Source of the DNA: Fagopyrum homotropicum
Taxonomy: Eukaryota > Streptophyta > Magnoliopsida > Caryophyllales > Polygonaceae
Assembly: GCA_033239125.1 (NCBI GenBank)
Contig: BSWB01000001.1
Location: 56,201,501-56,265,500, forward strand
Length of the DNA stretch: 64,000 nt
Direction of reading: 5' to 3'
Numbering within the stretch: the stretch's first letter is position 1; the number at the start of each line of letters is the position of its first letter. The position numbers and the translations under genes were made by a program. The notes beneath the pieces were generated by a model. That model had not been told where the DNA came from. It saw only the letters and a list, made by a program, of their open reading frames with translations, and did no database searches. Of the stretch, positions 43,800-57,647 are shown one piece after another.

Positions 43800-45548
43800 T
43801 GTTCGCCCCTAAAGGTGTGTGCAAATAAGCTTTAAATTTCTAAAACTAGAATCAAGCAAGCGAACCCGCAGTGTACGGATCGACGTAGTTAAGCAAGAAT
43901 TACAGAGTATCGAACACAGGGATTTGGGTGGGAACAAATTCAATTGCAGATTATCAAGCGAGTAAATATGAGAGTTTTTGCAAATATTGGGAAAACAACA
44001 ATCCTAATGATCCAAGTGTCCAGCTGTGGCAATCGATTCAAGATATACTAATGATATAAAGACAGAGTTGAGATATGCAAAGGTATACTAATGTAAGGTA
44101 ATCGTACGGTGAAGTTCCAAAAACCTTATATGACTCACCTACAAGACACTCTCTATAAAGGTTGTTGAGGCTTCAATATAGAAAGGTTTTAAAGGCAAGA
44201 ATTAATGTCAAATACCCAAACTTGTAATCCAAGGATCAAGACTAACTTAACCGATTACGGTTATGACACTCGAAATCGAAGTAGAGGTTGTTGAGGCTTC
44301 ACTACCACCTAGAAAAGGCAAGCCTAAACTAAGTTAAAGCAAATCTTTAACTTTGGATTAAAGTAAAAGCAGGTTCTTAAACTTAAGGGAAATTACGGGT
44401 AGATCTTGAGACTCCACGGCCGTGGAACTCAAGATCAAACCGTGATTTAGGGTTCATCGACGATTCTCTCTAACTCTCAGGGTCTAATCTGTTTACGATC
44501 GATCTATCATCATCTAAGCCACAACTATCAACCCTTCACCTTAGAATTGTTAAGGGTTTTTAGCCAATAACAGTCATGTTGATATCAAATTCAAAGATTA
44601 AAAGATTGAAAGATGAAAACTTCCGAAAACTTTCAATAAACTTCAAACCAATCTCAACGTCACAATCAAGAATGAATATTATCAATAGATTCAGATTAAG
44701 GCAAACAAACACAATCTTAGGAAAGAAGGAAGAACGGGATGTCAATCCGTCTTCTAAATCAAACCTAAACAAGAAGAGAAATCTTCTTGCAATAATCTTC
44801 CAAAAACTTCGATCTTCCGTCAATCCGGAAATCTCAACAGCGATCTCCACCAAAAGTGCGAGATTAGGGAAAATCCAAGCACGAACTTCGATCTCCAACG
44901 AGATGTAAAATGCTTCTAAGCGAGGGTTAAGTGCCGCTAAGCGAAGGCGTAAGCCAAGGTCTAAAGCGAGGTGACGGAATTTCTCTCCGTCCGTCTTTTT
45001 ATAGGGCAAGATAAAATATCGGCCCGGCCCAATCTTCAAAAGATCATGGCTTCAAAATGTGGCGAAAAAGATCGCCAAGATCACGGTCGTGGAAGGTTCC
45101 ACAACCGTAATTTAGAGCGTGGAAAGTGTCACGGTTTGAACCATGGATTCCACGACCGTAATAGTTACTGGAATGCATCACGCCTCTCTTTGCAAGGTTC
45201 CACGGCCGTGGAACTAAACGTGGTTTGTAGTACGGCCGTATTTTAGAGCGTGGTTTAGGGCAAGAACGTGATTCTTCCCTAGCCTCGTGCACTCCTCAAG
45301 TTGAACTCCATTTTGCTCCTAAGAATGCCCTCAATCAATGGACATACTCAATCAACTCTTCTTTGCTCGATTTCGTTCGGAAATGACTCTCAATCACCTA
45401 TAATCAACATAAAGCTAGTGTAGACATCCATATCGACAATATAGGCAAACTAGCTCACAAATGCAACAATGCTAAATCAAAGACTATCAATATGAATCAA
45501 ATACACTTAGAAAACGTTCCTAAAATATCACAATATTTCATGATAACA
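43800..45548 (-). repeat. Complete 5' LTR of element F
   Basis: 1749 bp, the same length as the solo LTR in copy 1. The palindrome CCACGGCCGTGG is unmutated near 44414, where the 3' LTR and the solo LTR read CCACGGCCGTAG. Confidence 0.93.
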
Positions 45549-46861
45549 CCCTGCGCCACTCCTTGGCGCCCCTGCGGTGTTCTCCACTGACGAAACGAAG
45601 ACCAGCTCCCCTACGCCTTCCACTGCGGCACTGCCTGCGCCTCAACATGGGAGCTGGAAGACGAAGAGGTTGTGTCACTGCCCCTGCGTTGACATAGGGA
45701 CGCCCCGGCGGGTTGGCATCAGAAACGCCAGGAAGGCGAAAGGTCAGACGTTGAAGAGCATTGAAGATCCGCCCCAGCGGAATTATCTAGCCGCCCCAAC
45801 GGCTTTGAAGAAGATCAACCGATTCTGCCTAAACCGCCCATGCGGTTCCTGAAGGCCGCCCCTACGGTTTAATGCCAGAAGCTTTACTCCGGCTGTTTAC
45901 ACCACCTTTATGACATTTAAGGTGGCTGTGTTGGGTAGGCCATTTACTCCTATTTAGTGTCTTTTGTAGTATAAATAGTCCTTGGTTGATTGCTAGAATC
46001 ATCCATCTTATCACCTAGTTAGTCAACAAATTATCCAATTAGATTGTCTTGCTTCCTTGTAATGAGTTGCTAACTCCCTTGCTACATTGGGTTGGTTTGA
46101 AGCTGCATTGTTACCTTGGTTGTAAGTTCTTTATAATCTAAGTTTTCATTCAGTAATACTTTGTGTTTCATTGATCTCCATTGTCTAAATTGCATGTTTA
46201 CTATTGATTGAGATTGATCACCTTAGGTTCTAAAGTGCATGTAAACAACTAGGATTAATAGGTTCCGGGTTCGGGTCCTTAGGTTCTAAAGTGCATGTAA
46301 ACAACTAGGATTAATAGGTTCCGGGTTCGGGTCTTTAATCTAGTAGCAACTTTAAGTAATAACGAGTTGTGATTACTTGAGGAAAAGGAACACAAATATA
46401 AAGATAATTTTAACGGTTTTAATCTTCTCTTTATATCCCTTTGTCTTTACTTGAAAGCTAACTTGTTATTTGTTCTTGTAGGTTTAGGGAACTTTAACCT
46501 GTTAAGTTGTGTTGATGCCGGTTGGCTCAACACATATATATGATCGAGACGGGAGATTACTTGAAAACTTGTAAAAGTAACTCACCAAAGTAGCAATTGC
46601 ATGCTTAAAATCAACCTAGTGTAGATTCATCCATTATTGTCTTATTGTCGCATTAATCGTTTTTATAAGTTTTGGTGCATCAATTCAACCAAACCCCCCC
46701 CCCTTTGTGTCATTTGTCACTATAATCGATAATTGCATCTAAAAAACCTTAACTCTCTTGGGTTCGACCCTTACTTAATCACTATACATGTTCTTAGTGC
46801 TAAGTCCGGATTTACTTTTTATTGGGTATAGACGACCACAGAAATACCTTCGGTCAAATTC

Positions 46862-46879
46862 TGGCGCCGTTGCCGGGGA
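46862..46879 (+). other. Primer binding site of element B (copy 2)
   Basis: TGGCGCCGTTGCCGGGGA, perfect tRNA-Asp match as in copy 1. Confidence 0.9.
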
Positions 46880-46927
46880 GTTTTAGTGTTTTATTATTAT
46901 TGTTGATTATTGGTTTGAACCATTTTT

Positions 46928-48157
46928 ATGGTTCAAACCCGTGCTACTAATTCTGGCTTTGCTTCTTTTAATCCAGAAATTGAGAGGACGCACATCCGGC
47001 AACGAAGACAACAACAACTTCAACAAGAGATAGCTGACCGTACTCTTCGTCAACTTACGCAGCCCACCTTGGCTCAAAACCCTCTTGCGGTCGCTATACC
47101 GGTACTAGGGGAAGGAGTCAACTTTGAGCTCAAGCCAGGCCTCATCCACTTGCTCCCATCCTTCCATGGGCTAAGTGGTGAAGATCCCATCAAGCACCTT
47201 GGGATGTTCCATACCGTGTGTATGAGCATGAAACCGGCAAACATTACCGAAGAACAAATCAAGGTGAGGGCATTCAGCTTCACACTCAAAGATTCAGCTG
47301 TCCTTTTCACGAGTACTTCAAAAGGTTTGCACGCCTCCGATCCCAAGGTTTGCACGAAACTCTCTACGAGTACTTCAAAAGGTAATATTCTCTACGAGTA
47401 CTTCAAAAGGTTTGCACGCCTCCGATCCAGCTGTCCTTTTCACGAATATTCAACTCAAGATCTAGTCTTGTACTTGTACAATGGCTTGCTAGACAATGAA
47501 AGGAGGATCGTCGATGCGGCTTGCGGAGGTAATATTCTTAACTCTACTCCTGACCTTGCTTTGGAAAAGATACAGGAACTAGCGGAAGGAACTCGGAACT
47601 TTAGAAGGAGCCCGGCTAAGAAAGGAGTTCATGTTGTGAGCTCCGGAAAGAGTGAGATTTTCACCGAGCTCGCAGAATTGAAGGAAATGGTGAAGAGACT
47701 AACACTTATGGGAACACCACAATAGCTCAAAGCTTGTGGAGTTTGTGCTGACCTGTATCATCCAACGGACATGTGTCCACAAGTTCAGGATGACGATGCT
47801 GAAGTAAACGCAATAGGTTATGGACAACCACAACAGCAAAGACCTAGGCACGATCCCTATGCACAGAATTTCATGCCAAATTGGCGTGACCAACAGAATT
47901 TTCGTTGGAGGGATCAACAAAACCAACAACAGTAGCCCCGCCAAGGTAAGTATCACTCAACTGAAGATATGTTGCAAGTTTTGACTAAACACTTTGCCAC
48001 TCATATCCAAACAACAGAATCTAGCATCAAGAACCTTGAGAAACAGGTTGGTCAAATGGCGGAAGCCATTACAAGAACTGAAACTAGGGCCTCCGGCGGA
48101 TTACCTTCTCAAACGGTTATAAACCCAAAGGTGATGTTGGAACAGGCTCAATCATAG
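46928..48157 (+). pseudogene. gag: Gag of element B (copy 2), with a patchwork scar
   Basis: As 4493-5779, but about 150 bases of the capsid region are replaced by about 95 bases of filler (47296-47389) made of short copies of neighbouring sequence such as GAGTACTTCAAAAGG, TTTGCACGCCTCCGATCC and AGCTGTCCTTTTCACGA. The net loss is 57 bases, so the frame is kept, but conserved capsid residues (WYYHLPSGSI and following) are lost. TAG at 47723 is shared with copy 1; TAG at 47933-47935 is private. Confidence 0.88.
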
Positions 48158-48918
48158 AGGAAGAATCCCTACGTAGAGCCAACGACCTAAAACAAAGGCG
48201 CTGCTCGGGAGGTAACCCGAAGAAATAAAAAGAGGAGTTTCTGTCAAGAAAACTGCCCCTGCGGCTCTAAGTCCCCGCCCCTGCGGTGACACCCTTGGCC
48301 AGCGCCGCCCCGGCGCTGGGCTTGCGTCTGCTCACGTAGGCCACCGCCCCCGCGGTGACTCCCCTACGCCCCTGCGGCGGCCACCCTTGACACGAATCCT
48401 CAGCTCCGCCCCCGGCGCTGAGGCTGCGTACCCCCTCTTTCTTGTCACCGCCCCCGCGGAGACAAACACCGCCCCTGCGGTTCAGTTAAGGAAGGAAAAA
48501 AAATACACTTCCCAAAAATAACCTACATCTACCGCCCTCTCCACTCCCCCTCCATTCATTCTTCGAAACCTAGCCGCCTCACCTCCCATGCCCTTGCGCC
48601 CTCCGGAAACTCTCGCCCACCACCTCGTTGCGCCGCCACCTCCGGCAACCTAGAGTCGCCACCCCTTTTTCAACACGAGGCATCTCCACCACACACACAC
48701 TCAACCCTTTCATTCTCCTCCACTGTCTCACCTCCGGCGAAGTCTGGGACAGCAAGGACGACATCGGGAATGCCCCATCGCCACCACCTTCGTCGAATGT
48801 CCAAATCGCCTTCTGCTCTTCGCCCGCCCCTGCGCCTACAAACTCCCGCCCCTGCGTTAAGCCGCTCCTGTGCCTGTTACAGCCGCCCCTGCGTAAATCA
48901 CGACAGTAGGTTCGTCTC
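48158..48918 (+). promoter_or_regulatory. GC-palindrome cluster and leader, element B copy 2
   Basis: Same as 5860-6540, with the same hairpins (arms CCAGCGCC/GGCGCTGG near 48299-48319). No gene. Confidence 0.55.
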
Positions 48919-50310
48919 TTGATCCAATTTCTGAATTTTCTAACTCCTTTGCTTGATTCATTGCAAGGAAGGGAGAACTAGAAGAAATATAAGTTATCAG
49001 AAGGAGAGAAGGATCGGTATAGGATTGCTCAAAGCCGGGAAGTGTATGCAACCCGATTTCTGGACGTTCCTACCTTGGAACAATTGGGTTTGTTGGAAAG
49101 CATGCAGGAGCTTCTCAACAACGCCGGGCTCGGGGATTTTTTGACAACAACCGCTCGAACATACCCCGAGCTTAGCCGCTAGTTTATTGCCACCTTCAAA
49201 ATGGAAACGGTGGACCATGGGTGTGTTGGACTCACATTTAAGTTCAACAGAAAGAAGTACACATTAGACTACACCCAGCTGTAGGAGGCATTAGGGGTGA
49301 CCATAGCCGCTTACGACGACTGGTGGGAACCTATTCCGACACTTGATTTGATGGAGTTCTGGCAGGCTGCCACCAGGTTTGAATTTCATGCAGGGGGTGA
49401 GTACTCCAATAAATTCAATCACCCCTGTTTGAGGCTTATCTTGAAGGTATTCATGAGTGTCTTTTGTGGACACAAGGAGGAGAACAAGGTTGCTCTTAAG
49501 GACCTTCCGCTGCTATACGCCTACCTCTCCACCAACGACTGGGTACCGGATTGGCCATACCTCTTCCTTACCGCTTTAAAGCGGATTAGGAAGAATGAGC
49601 CACGTAATATTGTGGGAGGATGGATCATCTCCTTGTTGGTTGCACAGGTGATGGATCTCTCCACTTTAGAGGACGGATTAGAAGCCCCACTTTATACGGA
49701 GGGTATGTTGAGAAGGTGCAGGCTTCTCAGGAGAGACGGGGAGCATCGTTTTTGGCTCTCTTTAGCAGACGGGAGTCACATCACATACCTCCCCCGAAGA
49801 CTTCCATTAGGAGACGAGCTCTCCGATCTATATGTACCGGATGACCCAGTCCCTCCGAGACGGCCTCAGGTTGATATTGTTGGTAGGTACGCAACCGGCT
49901 CTAGCAGGGCCGAAACCACTTATGAGGAGATGCCGACGGCAGGACACGACAGTCAGACCATGGAGAGTCTGCAGGCTCAGATGGCAGCTTTGACTACACA
50001 ACACCAGGCATGGCAGACCGAGTACCAGTGGTCCATGCTTGAGCAGCAGCAGGCGTAGCAGTCCAGCTTTGCCTCCTCCATGACCACTCACTTTGACCGC
50101 CGTCAGGATGCTTGGCAGCCGGCTCATCAGCAGCGGTTGGAGACTCAGTAGCTGGCTTGGCAAGCTTGCTATGAGACTTCATTTAGAGAGAGGATGGAGG
50201 CTGAGAAGGGCCGTATCGACACCCTTCACTGCCGGCAGGAGCACTTCTTCCGCCACTTCCCTTACCCACCGGAGGAGAGTCCGGGTGGTCCATCCGGACC
50301 ACCTCAATGA
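48919..50310 (+). pseudogene. ATHILA ORF of element B (copy 2)
   Basis: Same ORF as 6541-7933, better preserved: no frameshift near the middle, so 253 codons are open from 49297 to 50058. The two early TAG stops are shared. TAG at 48979-48981 (CAG in copy 1) is private. The last stop is TGA at 50308-50310. Confidence 0.82.
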
Positions 50311-50940
50311 GGGGTACATTTCTTTCTCTTCTCCCGCATTTATCTTTGACTCATTACCACTTTGAGGACAAAGTGTACTTCAAGTATGGGGGAGGGACAT
50401 ATCATTGCTTGTAAAGTTCATTGAGTTGTTTTAGAATTTGTTTTTGCATTGTTAAATTCAGTTTGACATTCAAAAAAAAAGAGCCAAAGAAGTGAAAAAG
50501 GCATGGAAATCCTTGGATAAACCGAAAACCCGAAAGGGCCGTTCAGGTAAAAAGAAGGTAGTCCGACCAACCTTAGGTTGGTGCAAAATTGGACTTGATG
50601 GATGTGAGTTAAAGTGAGAAAAGAAGAAGAGTGGCAAGGTAAAAACCCGAAAGGACGCCTTGGCAAAATGAGCGACACCAAGTGTAGGTTTCCCTTCTGG
50701 CGTTTTGGCGACATAAGAAGGGGAGTCATAAGGAGGTTGTCCGGGTAAGCCACTCTTGGAGCGATAAGGATGGTAGTATTTCTTTTTCTTACATTTCCTC
50801 TCTTTTCCTTCTTTCTTTCTTGGCTTTTCTCTTGTTTTCCATTATCTTTCTGCTTACTCATGCTTTCTGAGGCCTTTGAATCTAGTTGATGTCATTTGTT
50901 TTTACTCGGGACGAGTAAAAGGTCTAAGTATGGGGGAGTT
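50311..50940 (+). other. 3' UTR of element B (copy 2)
   Basis: No gene. Same palindromes and polypurine tract (TATGGGGGAGTT ending at 50940) as copy 1. Confidence 0.72.
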
Positions 50941-52322
50941 TGATAGGTAATGGAATCACTATCATTTAGGGTATTTTTTAGAGTCTTTTTATTGTATTAG
51001 TGTCGGTTTATGCTACTAACTCCTTGGTCCAAAAGAAGAAGATCAAAAGAAGCTAAAGAAGGAGTTATAAGCACTTAGGAGCAAAGATCGATCACGAAGC
51101 AAAGCTTCTATTGCCTCACCGCCCCAGCGGATCCTTGCAGCCGCCCCTGCGGGTGACGCCTTACTTCAGAGCGCTCCCTGCGCTTTCACCAGCGCCAACC
51201 ATGAAGCGTGTCACCGCCCCTACGCCACTCCTTGGCGCCTCTACGGTGTCCTCCACTGACGAAACGAAGACCAGCTCCCCTGCGCCTTTCACTGCGGCAC
51301 TGCCTACGCCTCAACATGGGATCTGGAAGGCGAAGAGGTTGTGTCACCGCCCTTGCATTGACATAGGAACGCCCCGGCGGCTTGGCATCAGAAACGTCAG
51401 GAAGGCGAAAGGTCAAACGTTGAAGAGCATTGAAGATCCGCCCCAGCGGAATTGTCTAGCTGCCCCAGCGGCTCTGAAGAAGATCAACCGATTCTGCCTA
51501 AACCGCCCCTGCGGTTCCTGAAGGCCGCCCCTGCGGTTTAACGCTAGAAGCTTTACTCCGGCTGTTTACACCACCTTTATGGCATTTAAGGTGGCTATTT
51601 TGGGCCGGCCATTTACTCCTATTTAGTGTCTTTTGTAGTATAAATATTCCTTGGTTGATTGCTAGAATCATCCATCTTATCGTCTAGTTAGTCAACAAAT
51701 TATCCAATTAGATTGTCTTGCTTCCTTGTAATGAGTTGCTAACTCCCTTGCTACATTGCGTTGGTTTGAAGCTGCATTGTTACCTTGGTTGTATGTTCTT
51801 TATAATCTAAGTTCTCATTCAGTAATACTTTGTGTTTCCTTGATCTCTATTGTCTAAATTGCATGTTTACTATTGATTGAGATTGATCACCTTAGGTTCT
51901 AAAGTGCATGTAAACAACTAGGATTAATAGGTTCCGGGTTCGGGTCTTTAATCTAGTAGCAAATTTAAGTAATAACGGGTTGTGATTACTTGAGGAAAAG
52001 GAACACAAATATAAAGATAATTTTAACGGTTTTAATCTTCTCTTTATATCCCTTTGTCTTTATTTGAAAGCTAACTTGTTATTTGTTCTTGTAGGTTTAG
52101 GGAACTTTAACCTGTTAAGTTGTGTTGATGCCGGTTGGCTCAACACATATATATGATCGAGACGGGAGATTACTTGAAAACTTGTAAAAGGAACTCACCA
52201 AAGTAGCAATTGCATGCTTAGAATCAACCTAGTGTAGATTCATCCATTATTGTCTTACTTGTCGCATTAATCGTTTTCATAAGTTTTGGTGCATCAATTC
52301 AACCAAACCCCCCCCCTTTGTT
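50941..52322 (+). repeat. 3' LTR of element B, truncated (copy 2)
   Basis: Same truncation after poly-C as copy 1. TATAAATA at 51639-51646. Confidence 0.88.
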
Positions 52323-55300
52323 GACTTCGTTTAGGGACTCGTGTTTTACTTATTGACTTCTTAGTCATGCCATTGATGCATGAAGAAGTCATCTCAGGTA
52401 TGGATTGGATGCGTAGACACCATGCGGTTTTGGATGTTTGTAGACGGATTGTTATAGTCTCTACCGAGGTTGGTCAGATTGAGGTCTTCCGGGGTTGGGA
52501 CCTTGGGAAGATGGGTTCTGTCATCAACGCCGTACGAGCAGCTAGACTGATTGCAAAGGGATGCGATGCCTTCTGGTGCTACGCCATGAAGAATGGAGAG
52601 AGTCCAACTGTGGAGGACATTTCAGAGTTCTGCAAGTTTGCAGATGTGTTTGCTGAGCCGTCGAGCTTGCCACCTCAGAGGAGTGTGGACTTTAGTATAG
52701 AGTTAGAGCCTGGTACGAGACCCATCTCGAAGGCGCCATACCGGATGGAGCCTGTCGAGATGTTGGAGCTGAAGAAGCAACTCGATGAGTTGGCTGAGAA
52801 GGGCTTCATACGCCCTAGCATTTCACCATGGGGTGCACCTGTCCTCTTCGTGCGGAAAAATGACGGAACTTTGAGACTATGCATTGATTACAGAGAGCTG
52901 AACAAGGTGACCATCAAGAACAGGTATCCATTGCCTCGTATTGATGATCTACTTGATCAGCTTCAGGGAGCTACAGTGTTCTCCCAGATTGATTTGTGCT
53001 CAAGATATCACCAGCTAAGGGTGATAGAGCACGACGTACACAGGACGGTATTTTGTACCCGTTACGGACACTACAAGTTTGTAGTGATTCCATTCAGGCT
53101 GACGAATGCCCCAACAGTCTTCATGGAGTTGATGAACAGTATATTCATCGACTTTCTTGATCGGTTTGTGGTGGTTTTTATTGATGATATTTTGGTATAC
53201 TCTCGTAGCAGATAGGAGCATGCCGGTCATCGGAGGACGGTTTTGCAGATTTTGAGGGATAGAGAGTTGTATGCCAAGCTCTCTAAGTGTGAGTTTGGAT
53301 GTCTGAGGTTGCTTTTCTTGGACATATCATCTCCGCCGACGGGATTATGGTTGACCAGGGGAAGATTGAGTCTTTTGCTGCTTGGACGACACCGACGAAC
53401 GTCAAGGAAGTGCGTAGCTTTCTTGGCCTAGCCGGTTATTACAGACGCTTTGTGGAGGTATTTTTGTGATCGTCCGTCCCCTGACGAGTCTTCTGAGGAA
53501 GACTACCAGATTTGTATGGACCAACTAGTGTGCTCAGAGTTTTGAGGAGATGAAGAGGCGTTTGACTTTTGCTTTTGTCTTGGCACAGCCAGAGGGTTCT
53601 GATGACTTTGTGGTCTACAATTATGCATCCAAGCTAGGCTTGGGATGTGTGTTGATGCAGAGAGGCAGAGTGATTGTATATGCGTCTAGACAGTTGAAGA
53701 CGTATGAAGAGAACTACCCGACTCGTGATCTGGAGTTAGCAGCGGTAGTTCATGCTTTGAAGATTTGGAGACATTACCTGTATGGTGCTACATGTGAGAT
53801 CTTCACAGACCATAAGAGTCTGAAGTATATTTTCACACAGCGGGAGTTGAATAACCGCCAGCGTCGATGGCTTGAGTTGATCAAGGACTTTGACCTTGAG
53901 ATTTTCTATCACCCTGGAAAGGCAAATGTTGTAGCAGACGTCTTGAGCAGGAAGACGCCTCGAGAGAAGGCGATTGCCAGGTTGACTCTACAACCTCAGC
54001 TTCAGAGGGATCTAGCCTACCTAGAGATGGACATTCAGTTTCCTGATGAGGATGCCCAATTATATGCTTTAGAGGTTTTACCTGGTCTATTGGATGAGAT
54101 CCAACAGAAGCAAGGGACCTGCCCGACCCTGATGAGGATTAGAGAGAGGATGTCTCGTGGAGAGGCACCACAGTTTTCTGTTGGAGCTGATGGAGTGATG
54201 AGGCGACATGATCGCATTTGTGTTCCTGCTGATGCAGAGTTGAGACAAAGGATCTTACATGAGGCTCACTGTACACCTTACTCTGTACATCCAGTTACGA
54301 GTAAGATGTACCATGATGTGAGACATACATACTGGTGGGGAGGGCTGAAGCCCGATATGGCTAGATTAGTGGCTCAGTGTGCGACCTGTCAACAGGTCAA
54401 GATAGAGCATTGCAGACCTGGAGGTGAGCTCCATCCACTGCCAGTGCCGCAGTGGAAGTGGGAAGACGTCTCCATGGATTTTGTTACTAGTTTGAGGCCC
54501 AATAGGAATTTTGATGCCATTTGGGTTGTTGTTGATAGACTATCAAAGACGGCACGTTTCATTCCTATCAGAGAGATGTTGCCAGTGAGTAGATTAGCTG
54601 AGGAGTACACTAGACAGATAGTGAGACTCCATGGTGTACCGAGGACGATCATCTTTGATCGAGATGAACGATTTACCTCGAGGTTTTGGCAGCATATTCA
54701 GACTGCTTTGGGGACGAGTCTACACTTCACGACTACGTTTCACCCCCAGACAGATGGTCAGTCTGAGAGGACCATCCAGACCTTGGAGGATATGTTGCAA
54801 GCTTGTGTGTTGGATAGGGGACACGGATGGTCTGATTACCTCCCACTTGTAGAGTTCTCATACAACAACAGCTGGCATGCATCTATTGGGATGGCTCCTT
54901 ATGAGGCATTGTATGGACGTAGGTGCCGTACAACTTTATGCTAGGATGATCCTAGCAGTATCAATGGGATAGCGCTAGAGTAGATTCAGGATGATATGGC
55001 TCGAGTAGCGCTGATTAGAGAGAGGGTGATGGATGCATAGAGTCGCCAGAAGTCATATGCAGACAAGAGGCATCGGCCTCTAGAGTTCAGGGTAGGAGCT
55101 CATGGCTGGTTGAGAGTATCTCCGACGCATGGCGTCAGACGTTTTGGCATAAAGGGGAAGTTGAGTCCCCGATATGTCGGTCCTTTTGAGATACTGGATA
55201 GAGTTGGGAGGGCAGCATACAAATTAGCTTTGCCTCCGAGATTAGAGGGTGTTCACCCTGTGTTTCATGTGTCTCAACTGAGTGAGTACATACCAGATCC

Positions 55301-55538
55301 GAGGCACATTGTGAGTTTTGATGATTTGGTGGTGGAGCCAGACCACACCTTTGCTGAGCATCCTATTGCCGTCCTAGAGAGAGGTGTGAGACGCTTGCGT
55401 TCGAAGGACATACCTATGATGAGGATACAGTGGTCTAGACGTGGACCTGAGGAGGCTACATGGGAGACTGAGGATAGTACCTAGAGGAATTATCCAGAGT
55501 TTTATGCCGAGATAGATGCATCTAGGGTCGAGGAGTAG
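52323..55538 (+). pseudogene. pol: Pol of element A (copy 2)
   Basis: Same domains and most of the same stops as 9948-13166: protease end, RT with FIDDILVYS, RNase H with TDHKSL, integrase, chromodomain-type tail. One T is missing near 53296, a frameshift private to this copy after RT motif FIDD. The 464-codon RNase H-integrase frame (53550-54944) is open, as in copy 1, with substitutions only. Confidence 0.92.
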
Positions 55539-55662
55539 ATCTTAGTGCTATCTTGGTGAGTATGTGCTTATATGCTTACATACTTTGATGTGCTTTTCCA
55601 TGCTAGCTATGATATGTGTTATGATCTTATTAGATCTTGCTATACTAGCATGATGTATGTTA

Positions 55663-56080
55663 TAGCTGGAGATGATTATTCCCTCCATGCTATTTGAGTA
55701 TGACTTATGTTTATAGCTGGAGATGGTTCTTTCCTCCATGCTATCTGAGTGAGTTGATTAGGATTCAGCTGGAGATGGTTCTTTCCTCCATGCTACCTTG
55801 ATGGAAATAGTTTCAGTGGAAATGTGATTCCTCCATGCGATGTACATGCTTGTGGTTTGGCTAGAGACGTATTTCCTCTATGCCTGTGTTATGTTGTGGC
55901 TAGAGATGTGCTTCCTCTATACCTTGTGTTGTGGTATGGCGAGAGATATGATTCCTCTACGCCTTTGGGTAGCGTTATGGCCTTGTTTTCTGGAGTTGAT
56001 GATTCCTCCATGTCGATGCTTGAGGTTATAGATTTGTATAGGTTCTGACTTTTTGAGTGGAGATGTGATACCTCCGATAG
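55663..56080 (+). repeat. Hairpin array in the 3' UTR of A (copy 2)
   Basis: Same units as 13291-13707, with no change noticed in the arms. Confidence 0.75.
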
Positions 56081-56167
56081 AGAGAGAGTTATACCTCGGC
56101 TTGTGAGTCCGAGAGGGTTTGGGATCTTACAAGTTTCGGGACGAAACTTGTTTTTAGGGGGGTGAGA

Positions 56168-57575
56168 TGTAAGAGCCTAGTTGCTGAATTGCTGAGAGAG
56201 GGAGCAGAGGGGCCAGGAATTAGCCTGAACCTCCCCTGCGTGAGCCTGGAACCGCCCCTGCAGTTTGTTTGGGCCGCCCCTGCGGCTCACTGAGTCCTCC
56301 CCGCGGCTCTGTATGCTGCAGCCGTCTTCATTGACCCTTTGACCCGTGCTTTACCCTTTTATTTCTATATATATTTTCATCTCTTACCTCTTGATGAGGG
56401 TTTACCATTCTCAGCTTCCATCTATCTCCCATACGTACGTCTTCTTCTCTCTTCTCCTTGGATCATCCTTGTTTGATCTTCTCTTGAGTTTGTGAGAGAT
56501 CTTGCCTAGTTTTGCTTGGCTTTGATGTTGATGATGTTGTTGTCCCTTGTGGAGCCAGCTTGAGGTTGTTTGGTGTGGTGTTGATCTTCTGGAGAGCTCA
56601 GCTTGGTGAGTTCCATAGCTTCTCCTCTTCCTTCCTTCTTTTCTTCATCCTTTCCTTCCTTTCCTTAGTTTAGTATAGTTTCCTTAGGGTTAGATCATGT
56701 TCAGCCATGTTTTGGCTTGTGTTGATGTATATATATGTATGTGATATATGTATGTTGTTGTTGGAGTGAATAAGAGTAGAGAACCGAAGGAAGAAGTGAA
56801 GAAGGAGCTAAGGTGGTGTCTTCTGCACACCAGCCGCCCCTGCGCCACCTTGCAGCCGCCCCTGCGCCGGCCAGTGATCCGCCCCTGTGCCACCAGTGAG
56901 CCGCCCCTGCGCCCACCTACATCAACAAGGTCTTCTCTTGGTTCTGTAGGTGTGTGTGTGCTTCTAGGCTATCCTTAGGGTGCCTTTGTTTCCTCAATTC
57001 CTAGTGTGAGTGCTTAGGATCATGCTAGATGTGTGAGGTTCAATTTTGATGAGGTTGTGATCGGTTTGTGCCTTGTATGGCTTTTGAGGTTCTTTAGGTT
57101 ATGAGAGAGGTTGAGGTTGATCCTTTGGATCCCTTTGGGTCTAGGTGTGACCCTTGTGATGTTGGGAGATTGATATATCTCTTATACATGTTTATAGGTT
57201 GTGTTGTCCCTCTAGTGTAGAGGTGGTCATGGTTGAGTTGTGATCGAGGTTGAGGTAAGTCCGTAGGACTTACTTAGCTGCCATCCTTATATTGGGTGTC
57301 TGCATGAGTGGTGTGTGCTTTGTATGTTTGCTATGATAGCATGTGATGTCGTATTTACCGACCTTTATTTTATTGATTTCCCCGTATGCGTGGTTGTGAT
57401 AACCTTTCCCTTTCATCCCGCCGTGGAGTTTGGGAGGTTCTCTTGAGTAAGGCCATACCGGTTTACAAGAAGGGCGCAATCCACTCCCATAGGGTTCACG
57501 GATTGTGTGACCGATACTAGTACGGCTTGATAGCAGGCTCAGATGCGAGGATGTATCGGTCCTCGTGTCACATAG

Positions 57576-57647
<72 letters not shown>

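Larger units (their letters stand above)
41215..45548 (-). mobile_element. Element F: Athila-type, internally deleted, minus strand
   Basis: Target duplication CCCTG on both sides (41210-41214 and 45549-45553). On the minus strand: complete 5' LTR (45548-43800), primer site, gag, then an abrupt junction at 42350/42351 into a 3' LTR that lacks its first 613 bases (42350-41215). All of pol and the ATHILA region are gone. Copy 1 has only a solo LTR at the same site. The two LTRs here differ at 23 of the 1136 shared positions I compared. Confidence 0.93.
40933..46856 (+). repeat. 5' LTR of element B (copy 2), split by F
   Basis: LTR sequence at 40933-41214 and 45549-46856, with the same 56-bp duplication (46221-46332). 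TATAAATA is at 45970-45977. Confidence 0.9.
40933..52322 (+). mobile_element. Element B copy 2
   Basis: Same site (ACTAG before it), same plan and same truncated right end as copy 1. Its 5' LTR holds the longer F element. Confidence 0.9.
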
